Of a DNA stretch of 53,400 nucleotides, positions 8,111 through 13,894 are shown piece after piece. The position numbers and the translations under genes are program-made. A model generated the notes under the pieces. It did not search any database and was not told the DNA's origin. It saw only the letters and a list, made by a program, of their open reading frames with translations. Each line of letters starts with the position of its first letter. The stretch's first letter is position 1. This DNA comes from Myxococcales bacterium. GTDB lineage: Bacteria; Myxococcota_A; Polyangia; GCA-2747355. Location: positions 1-53,400 of the forward strand of contig JAGQIK010000067.1 of the NCBI GenBank assembly GCA_020431405.1, read 5' to 3'.

Positions 8111-9343
8111 CGCGGCCTCGAGCGCGGGGTCTTTGCCCGCCAGCAGCTCCGCCGAACGAACGCCGACGGTCACGTCTGGCGAAAGCGTCGCCGGATCGCC
8201 GTCGACCTTCTTGAAGAACTTGGTCGAGTAGAAGACGCGCAGCCCGCTGCGGGGCAGCCGGAAGCTGCGCAGCTCGCCGTAGTGATTTGGCTTGCCGCTG
8301 GTGGGCTCGCCCACCAGCTTGGCGCCCGCCAGCTGTCGAAGCTCGATGGCGTTGAGCAGCGCCGACGAAAACACCGCGCGGTCGATCAGCACGCGCAGCG
8401 CGAGGCGCGCGCGCCGCGCCGCCAGGCCGTTTACCAGCGGGCGCAGCACGCGCGAGTTGCCGCCGCCGTTGCCGCGCAGATCGACGATCACGCGTGCGAC
8501 CTTCTTCATGTCGATGAAGCGCAGCATGCCGGGCGCAAAGCGCGTCATCGGGTTGCCGCGCATCTGCGTGCAGCTGCGGTAGCGCAAGTAGACGGTGTTC
8601 TTGTCGGCGAGGTAGGTGTTCCAGTAGACGAAGCGCGGCTTCTGATCGCGAAGCGGCGTGCGCGCCATCTTGACGCGGCGCCAGCGCACCGAGCGCGCGT
8701 CGCGCGCGGTCGCCACCTCGACGGCGCGCTCGCTATCGCCGGACTTGACCACCACGCGCGCCTTGTCGGCGCCCGCGGCCAGTGCGCCGAGCCGCCGCAG
8801 CAGCGGCGCCAGAACCACGTAGCGGGGGGCCTCGAGCTTGCGTCCGGCGACGTTGTCGGCCGGCAAGAACGCGGAGGCGCCGCGCAGCAGCTCGTCGATG
8901 GGCTTGCCGCCGATGCTGAGCAGCCGCGCGCCGACCATATCGGCGTGCGCTTCAGCGGCGGCGATGATCGTCACGCCATCGTCGAACCAGTAGAGCGCCA
9001 GCGGCAGACGCGCCATGCGCGGCAGCTCCAGGCGCGTGTGCGGATCGCCGACAAACGCCACCAGCTCGGCCAGCGAGAGCGCAGCCTGCGCACCGTCGCG
9101 CTTCGCCAGCGCGCGCGCGATCTGCGCCTTCTTGGCCAGCAGCTGCGCGCGCGAGCGCTTGAAGTAGAGGTTCTTGTGCTTCGTCGCGAGCCCGGAAACC
9201 AAGGCGTCGAGGTCAGCGAGCCAGGCGCCTGCGTTGGCACCCGTAGCGGTGCCCGTGCCGCTGCCCGTGCCCGTGCCCGGCCGCGGACAGCCGGCCAAGA
9301 CCAACACCAACACCAACACCAACGCGATCCCGAGCGCGCGCAC
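8099..9343 (-). CDS. S41 (C-terminal processing protease)-like lipoprotein
   Basis: 414 aa, starting at GTG. Residues 1-19 are a lipoprotein signal with lipobox LAGC, so the mature protein should be membrane anchored. A Thr/Gly-rich linker follows. The segment GDPHTRLELP and the C-terminal core VIVDLRGNGGGNSR, AVFSSALLNAI and GEPTSGKPNHYGE match peptidase family S41 (tail-specific/tricorn-like), with the candidate nucleophilic Ser in the FSSA segment and the usual glycine-rich DLRGNxGG strand. The PDZ domain typical of CtpA is weak or reduced (about residues 125-160, ARLLSIGGKPIDELL). It starts 7 nt after the NrsF-like gene stop on the same strand, so it may be cotranscribed with the sigma/anti-sigma pair and could belong to its regulon (inference). 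Confidence 0.82.
   Translation of the reverse strand: MRALGIALVLVLVLVLAGCPRPGTGTGSGTGTATGANAGAWLADLDALVSGLATKHKNLYFKRSRAQLLAKKAQIARALAKRDGAQAALSLAELVAFVGDPHTRLELPRMARLPLALYWFDDGVTIIAAAEAHADMVGARLLSIGGKPIDELLRGASAFLPADNVAGRKLEAPRYVVLAPLLRRLGALAAGADKARVVVKSGDSERAVEVATARDARSVRWRRVKMARTPLRDQKPRFVYWNTYLADKNTVYLRYRSCTQMRGNPMTRFAPGMLRFIDMKKVARVIVDLRGNGGGNSRVLRPLVNGLAARRARLALRVLIDRAVFSSALLNAIELRQLAGAKLVGEPTSGKPNHYGELRSFRLPRSGLRVFYSTKFFKKVDGDPATLSPDVTVGVRSAELLAGKDPALEAALSH
9240..9325. repeat. Two adjacent short tandem repeats in the lipoprotein signal and linker
   Basis: A 6-bp repeat (ACCAAC on the + strand, about four copies, 9299-9323) encodes the alternating Leu-Val of the signal peptide core, and directly next to it a GCCCGT-type repeat (9249-9278) encodes the Gly-Thr linker after the lipobox. 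Copy number changes in either would keep the frame and only alter hydrophobic-core or linker length. Confidence 0.7.
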
Positions 9344-9350
9344 CCGCGCC

Positions 9351-10106
9351 TCAGCTCCCGCGCCGCCCTCGTCGCACGCGCCGCGCGATCAACACCACCA
9401 CCAACGCGGTCAGCGACGCCACCACCGGCATCGTCATGTGGCCCAACAAAAGGTGCATGCGCCCGGTGATGGGGCAGTGCAGAAACAGCCCGACGTAGCC
9501 GGCCAGCGCGCCCGCGGCGGTCGCCAGCAAGAGGCTCGTCTCGCGCCGCCCGAGCCCCGACAGCAAGAGCCCGACCGGGATCCCTAGCGCGCTGCCGTAC
9601 ATCAGACAGCCCAACGCGCGCTTGGCCAGATCGTCGCCGACGCCCAGCAGCGACGCCGGATGCCCAGCGTGCGCCGAAGGCATCAGCGCCGACGCCACCG
9701 GCAGCGCCACCAGCATCAGCACCAGCAGCGGGATCTCGAGCGGGATGCTGGGCGGCGGCTTGTGCATCGGGCGCAGCCAGCGGCCGATCGCGAGCAACGC
9801 CAGCACCAGCGGCACGCACAGCTCGATCATCAACCGAATCTGCGGATAGGCGCCCGCGTCCACGCGCAGCTTGATCGCCCCCGCGGCGCCTGCGAGCAGC
9901 ACGGCCAGCGTGGCGAGCGCGAAGCGAAGCCCCGTGGAGCGGCTCGACAGCCACGCCCCCACGCCACGTTCGGCCGCCAGCGCCGCATCGACCGAAGTCG
10001 AAAGGCCGCTGGGCGCAGCGACGCCCTCGTCCAGCTGCAGCGCCGCTGCCAGCTTTTCGCGGATGTCGTCGAACCCGTCGCCGGGCTGTTCGAAGTGCTC
10101 GCTCAC
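9351..10106 (-). CDS. NrsF/DUF1109-like membrane anti-sigma factor
   Basis: 251 aa from a GTG 31 nt downstream of the ECF sigma stop; a longer reading to 10232 would overlap the sigma gene and its extra residues look non-native. The first about 75 residues are cytoplasmic and acidic; then six hydrophobic segments follow, as in the NrsF family of anti-sigma factors that hold an ECF sigma factor at the inner membrane. The conserved last loop with His-Cys is present (GLFLHCPITGRMHLLLGH), as is a short basic tail. The adjacent sigma gene upstream on the same strand supports the pairing. The signal sensed is unknown; in related systems it is often oxidative or metal stress, and a peroxiredoxin/Dps cluster lies just beyond. 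Confidence 0.78.
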   Translation of the reverse strand: MSEHFEQPGDGFDDIREKLAAALQLDEGVAAPSGLSTSVDAALAAERGVGAWLSSRSTGLRFALATLAVLLAGAAGAIKLRVDAGAYPQIRLMIELCVPLVLALLAIGRWLRPMHKPPPSIPLEIPLLVLMLVALPVASALMPSAHAGHPASLLGVGDDLAKRALGCLMYGSALGIPVGLLLSGLGRRETSLLLATAAGALAGYVGLFLHCPITGRMHLLLGHMTMPVVASLTALVVVLIARRVRRGRRGS

Positions 10107-10137
10107 TTGCGTCTTGTCGCTCTTGGCTCGCGCCGAG

Positions 10138-10665
10138 CTACTCCAGAAGCTCTTTGAGTCGTTTGTAGGCGCGGTGCGCCCGAACCTTTGCTGCGCTGCG
10201 CGAGACGCCGAGCGCTTCGGCGACCTCGGCAAACGGCAGCTCCATGAACCAATGCATCTCGATCACGTCGCGCAGCTTGGGCGGCAGCTGAGCTACCGCG
10301 TCGCGCACGCGCCGCGCCTCGCGCTCGCCGTCGAGCCCGCCGCCTGGATCTGACGCCTTGCCGGCGTGCTGGTCGGCCTCGAGCGGCACCTCCACGCGAC
10401 GCTTGCGCGAGCGCAAGTAGTCACGTTTTACGTTGTACGCGATCGTCATCAGCCACGGCCGCACTTTGCCTTTGTCGGGGCGAAAGTCGCGACGCGCGCG
10501 GTGAAGCTGCAAGAACGTCTGCTGCACGAGATCGCGCGCCACGTCGTCGCTCAGCCCGCCGCGCCGCAGCGCGCGCCACACCAGCGACGAGTAGCGGTCG
10601 AACAGCTGGCCGAAGGCCTGTCGGTCGCCGGCGGCGTAGGCCGCCATCAGCGCTTCGTCGGTCAT
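10138..10665 (-). CDS. ECF RNA polymerase sigma factor
   Basis: 175 aa. I chose the ATG that begins MTDEALMAAYAAGD, the usual first line of region sigma-2; an in-frame start at 10782 adds 39 atypical residues. Region 2 is seen in AFGQLFDRYSSLVWRAL, DLVQQTFLQLHRAR and KVRPWLMTIAYNVKRDYLR, and region 4 in LPPKLRDVIEMHWFMELPFA followed by a helix-turn-helix ALGVSRSAAKVRAHRAYKRL. It would direct RNA polymerase to a stress regulon and is probably restrained by the NrsF-like protein encoded 31 nt downstream. No strong ribosome binding site is visible at the chosen ATG, so the exact start is uncertain. Confidence 0.9.
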   Translation of the reverse strand: MTDEALMAAYAAGDRQAFGQLFDRYSSLVWRALRRGGLSDDVARDLVQQTFLQLHRARRDFRPDKGKVRPWLMTIAYNVKRDYLRSRKRRVEVPLEADQHAGKASDPGGGLDGEREARRVRDAVAQLPPKLRDVIEMHWFMELPFAEVAEALGVSRSAAKVRAHRAYKRLKELLE

Positions 10666-10812
10666 ACCCGACGCCGCTTGTGCGCTGTGTGCTGCCGCGA
10701 CCGATGAACTGGCGTGCTCGCCCACGATGGGGCGAATGTGCCACGGCAGCGGAAGATACAAAAGTCGAGCGATCCCGATCACCCCGATACCTACGAATCA
10801 GGGGAGGAGCGG

Positions 10813-11157
10813 TTACTCGCCGGTGACGTTCTTGAGGCGGTTGTCCAGGCGGCTGATGCCGCTTCCGGGGAAGGTCTTGACGCGCTCGCCGCCCTTGTAG
10901 ATGACGTTGAAGGGCAGCGCGTCGACGTCCGCTAGCCAGCCGTTTTCACGCTTGAAGCTGGTCAGACCACGCTGATCGAGCGTGATCTTGCCGAACCGTA
11001 CCTGCGGCCAGAAGGCCTCGTCGCGCAGCGCTTCACCGAGCTCCTCGGTCCAGCGCTGACACGACGCGCAGTCGGACTTGCCGAGCATCAACACCGCCAC
11101 CGGCGCGCCGACGAAGTCTCGCCACGCGTCGCCTTCGAGCTGCTCGAGTCTGCTCAT
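10813..11157 (-). CDS. Thioredoxin-like protein
   Basis: 114 aa, the usual length of a single thioredoxin domain. The redox motif is CASC in VLMLGKSDCASCQRW, followed by the strand VRFGKITLD and a cis-proline region (DALPFNVIYKGGERV). There is no signal peptide, so it should be cytoplasmic. The CxxC differs from CGPC, suggesting a specialised partner. It lies 39 bp downstream of the peroxiredoxin gene on the same strand and is a candidate electron donor for it (inference). The start has an AAGGGGG stretch about 5 nt upstream. Confidence 0.85.
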   Translation of the reverse strand: MSRLEQLEGDAWRDFVGAPVAVLMLGKSDCASCQRWTEELGEALRDEAFWPQVRFGKITLDQRGLTSFKRENGWLADVDALPFNVIYKGGERVKTFPGSGISRLDNRLKNVTGE

Positions 11158-11196
11158 GAGGCCCCCTTCGCAGGTACGGTCGGAAACTACATCGCG

Positions 11197-11721
11197 TCAG
11201 CCGACGAAGCCGTCGCCCTTCTTCCAGTCCGCGCCGCACAGGCCGCCGCTCTGGAAGGCCTGCACCGTGCGCAGCACCTCGTTGGGGCTGCGTCCCACGG
11301 CGGTGTCATTGACGGCTACCGAGCGGACGATGCCCTTGTCGTCGACCACCACGGTGGCGCGGTAGGCGATGCCGGCGTCCTCCTTGAGCACGCCGAAGGC
11401 GCGGCTCACGGAGTGGTTGGTGTCGGCGAGCACCGGGTGGGTGATCGTCTCGGCGAAGGTGTCCTTGTCGTTGAACCACGCTTTGTGGCTGAAGAACGAG
11501 TCGGTGCTAGCGCCGATGACGGCGATGTTGTCCTCGGCGAACTCGGGCAGCAGCTTCTGGAAGCCGCGGATCTCGGTCGGACACACGAACGTGAAGTCGA
11601 GCGGGTACCAATAAAGCACGTGCCACTTGCCCGCGTAGTCCTTGCTCGAGACGGTCTTCTGCTCGCCGTTGACATACGCAGCAGCGCTCCACTCGGGCGC
11701 CTTCTGGCCGATCTGGGTCAT
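11197..11721 (-). CDS. ahpC: 2-Cys peroxiredoxin (AhpC/TSA family)
   Basis: 174 aa. It reduces peroxides to water or alcohols in the cytoplasm. The peroxidatic cysteine lies in YPLDFTFVCPTEIRGF and the resolving cysteine in the C-terminal GGLCGADW, a typical 2-Cys arrangement; the conserved Arg that activates the cysteine is in GIAYRATVVVDD. The start has GAGGAG 6 nt upstream. It lies between dps and a thioredoxin-like gene, all on the - strand, forming a peroxide-defence cluster. The symbol is used in the family sense; the alkyl hydroperoxide reductase partner AhpF is not in the window. Confidence 0.92.
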   Translation of the reverse strand: MTQIGQKAPEWSAAAYVNGEQKTVSSKDYAGKWHVLYWYPLDFTFVCPTEIRGFQKLLPEFAEDNIAVIGASTDSFFSHKAWFNDKDTFAETITHPVLADTNHSVSRAFGVLKEDAGIAYRATVVVDDKGIVRSVAVNDTAVGRSPNEVLRTVQAFQSGGLCGADWKKGDGFVG

Positions 11722-11831
11722 GGATGTCTCCTCGCTTGCCGAGCCATTCAGCGAGTGACTCGGTTGTGGGTTTCAAAAACGTCTATTGCTGATCGCGAGC
11801 TGCGATCCGTACCGCCGCGCGCGTCGTCGCG

Positions 11832-12302
11832 TCAACCGTCGAGGTGGGCGCGCAGCATCCAGGCGGTTTTCTCGTGCAGGTTCAGTCGCTGGTTCATCAG
11901 GTCGGCGGTGGCGTCGTCGCCCGCGTCGGCGGCGCCGTGCAGCAACGAGCGCGCCGAGCGCGCCAGCGACTCGTGATCGGAGAGCAACGCGCCGAGCATC
12001 TGGCGGTCGCTCAGCTTGCCGCTGGCCTCTTCGAGCGACGACAGCTCGCGCATGGCGCTGAGGCTGCCCGGTGCGTAGACGCCGAGCGCGCGCACGCGCT
12101 CCGCGATCTCGTCGATGGCCATCGCCAGCTCGGTGTACTGCGTGCCGAACAACTCGTGCAGCGCCTGGAAGTGCAGGCCGGTCACGTTCCAGTGAAAGCC
12201 TTGCGTCTTGAGATACAGCGCGTAGGTGTCGGCCAGAAAGCCCGTGATGCTGCGCGCGAGCTCGGCACGTTTTGCTTGGTCGATGCCGGTATTGATCGTC
12301 AT
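11832..12302 (-). CDS. dps: Dps-family DNA-protection ferritin
   Basis: 156 aa. Dps forms dodecamers that bind DNA and oxidise Fe(II) with hydrogen peroxide. The ferroxidase helix pattern is seen in GFHWNVTGLHFQALHELF and the partner Asp/Glu in MAIDEIAERVRALG. The start (MTINTG) is fixed by AAGGAG about 7 nt upstream; an in-frame ATG 60 nt further up lacks one. A TACAAT candidate -10 element sits about 20 nt upstream of the ATG (12323-12328). It is divergent from a double cNMP-binding protein, sharing a 201-bp AT-richer intergenic region, and precedes ahpC. A 6-bp stem (11791-11796 with 11802-11807) lies 25 bp past the stop but has no close T run. Confidence 0.93.
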   Translation of the reverse strand: MTINTGIDQAKRAELARSITGFLADTYALYLKTQGFHWNVTGLHFQALHELFGTQYTELAMAIDEIAERVRALGVYAPGSLSAMRELSSLEEASGKLSDRQMLGALLSDHESLARSARSLLHGAADAGDDATADLMNQRLNLHEKTAWMLRAHLDG

Positions 12303-12359
12303 GTTTCGCTCCTTGGCGCTGCATTGTAGAGCAAGCGCCGAGCCAATCGGAGACCGATT

Positions 12360-12430
12360 CAACTATTGATAATCAAAGTTGTTGGACGATTCCGAGACGT
12401 CATTTCGTCGAATGAGATAACGATATATCG
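12360..12430. promoter_or_regulatory. AT-rich dps / cNMP-protein intergenic region with short palindromes
   Basis: This block is visibly poorer in GC than its surroundings. It contains the 11-bp palindrome TTGATAATCAA (12366-12376), an overlapping CAACT...AGTTG pair (12360-12364 with 12377-12381), and the 10-bp palindrome CGATATATCG (12421-12430). The first recalls Fur/PerR-type operators but matches neither consensus well. It sits between the divergent dps and cNMP-binding genes, where a peroxide- or iron-responsive operator would be expected. Assignment to a regulator is a guess. Confidence 0.35.
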
Positions 12431-12503
12431 GTGATCGACGGTATTTCGGTTTAGTCCCGCCGCGGCAGTCGAGATATGGTTTTGCACCCTCAGGAGACAT
12501 GTC

Positions 12504-13781
12504 GTGAAGCACGCCACGCTCAACGTGCGCGCCAGCGCCGATATCGCCCTGTTCGGCGGCGACCCGGCTGGTGCCTTGCCGCTCTACACCGCTGTCGTGC
12601 GCGCTGTACCCGACGACTACCGCGCGCGCCTCTCGCTCGCCGACGCCCTCGCGCAGGTCGGCGCGCGCGCGGAAGCCGCCAAGGTCTATCGCTGCGTCGC
12701 CGAGATCTGTATCGACGGCGGCCGGCCGCTGCCGGCGGTCGTCGCGGCGCGCGCGCTCGAGACCGTCGCCGATTCGCCCGCGGCGCTCATCGAGCAGGTC
12801 GCCGTCACCTATGGCCGCGGGTCCGACTCCATCGCCGAGATGGGCGCGCGGCTCAACGCGCACCACGAAGGCCACGAGCTGCGCGACAAAGACATCAAGC
12901 GCCAGGCGCCGCTGGCCGAGATGGTCGCCGATGCAGTCGCCGTTGGCACCGATCGCAGCAACCTCGTCGGGCTGCCGCCGCGCTTTCCGCCCACGCCGAT
13001 CCTCAGCGCGCTGACGCCGGAGAAGCTGCTCGCCACGCTCAACGCCGCCACGGTGCATCGGCTGCCGGCCGGCCACATCCTGATGCGCGCCGGCGAGCGC
13101 GGCTTCTCCTGCTATCTCGTCGCGAGCGGCAAGCTGCGCGTCTTCGCCGAAGACGACACCGGCGCCGTACGCGAGCTAGCGACCCTCAGCGAGGGCGCGC
13201 TCGTCGGCGAGATGGCGCTCATCACCGGCTCGCCGCGCCTGGCGAGCGTCGACGTGGTGGCGCCAGCCGACGTGATCGAGCTCAGCCCCGACGCGCTGGC
13301 GGCGATGGGAGACGAGCTCGACCAGCTCGCGCCAGCGCTCGACAAGATGGCGCAGAGCCGCTGGATGCGAAACCTGCTCGAGAACAGCCCCATCTTCAGC
13401 ATCTTCGAGCCAGCCCAGCGCCAAGACATCCTCAAGCGCTGCTCGGCGCACGAGGTCCCCAAAGGCACGATCCTGGTCTCGCAGGGCGAGAAGGCCAAGG
13501 GGCTCTACATGCTGCTACGCGGCGAGATCGTGCTCTCGCGCCTCGTAGTACCGAACCGGCCGCCAGTGCGCGCGCCGCTGGCCGCCGGCGCGGTCGCGGG
13601 CGTCGACTCGGTGCTCAAGGACCAACCCTCGGAGACCACGGCGAAAACCATCGCGCCATCAACCATACTGTTTCTTTCGCGCCGCTTCGTGCGGCGCCTG
13701 GTCGACGCCGTGCCCGAGTTCGCAGACGCCGTTCGCCGCGTCGCCGAGCACCGCGACCGCATAACGAAACCGCCGGTGTAG
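12504..13781 (+). CDS. Protein with two cyclic-nucleotide-binding-like domains and a TPR-like N-terminus
   Basis: 425 aa, starting at GTG with AGGAG 7-8 nt upstream (an ATG at 12499 is out of frame and stops at once). Residues 5-95 are helical and TPR-like (GDPAGALPLYTAVVRAVPDD). Residues about 165-300 form a CAP/cNMP-type beta-roll: HRLPAGHILMRAGERGFSCY, VASGKLRVFAEDD and EGALVGEMALITGSPRLASV, the last resembling the phosphate-binding cassette (GE-hA-x-x-x-x-xRxAS) with the Arg kept. A second, more degenerate roll follows (EVPKGTILVSQGEKAKGLYM, then LRGEIVLSRL). There is no helix-turn-helix at the C-terminus, so it is not a Crp-type regulator; it may sense a cyclic nucleotide and act through protein contacts. 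Confidence 0.8.
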   Translation: MKHATLNVRASADIALFGGDPAGALPLYTAVVRAVPDDYRARLSLADALAQVGARAEAAKVYRCVAEICIDGGRPLPAVVAARALETVADSPAALIEQVAVTYGRGSDSIAEMGARLNAHHEGHELRDKDIKRQAPLAEMVADAVAVGTDRSNLVGLPPRFPPTPILSALTPEKLLATLNAATVHRLPAGHILMRAGERGFSCYLVASGKLRVFAEDDTGAVRELATLSEGALVGEMALITGSPRLASVDVVAPADVIELSPDALAAMGDELDQLAPALDKMAQSRWMRNLLENSPIFSIFEPAQRQDILKRCSAHEVPKGTILVSQGEKAKGLYMLLRGEIVLSRLVVPNRPPVRAPLAAGAVAGVDSVLKDQPSETTAKTIAPSTILFLSRRFVRRLVDAVPEFADAVRRVAEHRDRITKPPV

Positions 13782-13851
13782 CGCAGTCGCAGCATCGACA
13801 AAAAGGGTCGTGGCACGGTATGCCTACATCGCGTACAGTTGCTTAGGATTC

Positions 13852-13865
13852 ACTACCATGGTAGT
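13852..13865. promoter_or_regulatory. 14-bp perfect palindrome upstream of the Cys-rich lipoprotein
   Basis: ACTACCATGGTAGT is self-complementary over all 14 bases and lies 30 bp before the start codon of the 929-aa lipoprotein, between the preceding stop (13781) and the GGAGGAG ribosome binding site (13884-13890). Its place suits an operator or a 5' UTR stem. No matching known operator comes to mind. Confidence 0.4.
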
Positions 13866-13894
13866 TAGATTAGCTGCCGGAGCGGAGGAGTAGG

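Noticed and set aside
9299-9323. CACCAA tandem repeat as a possible CRISPR or integron feature
   Set aside because: The unit is 6 bp, uninterrupted and in frame inside a signal peptide; no spacers exist.
13811-13830. Sigma-54-like promoter TGGCACGGTATGCC upstream of the Cys-rich lipoprotein
   Set aside because: The GG-to-GC spacing does not fit the -24/-12 rule.
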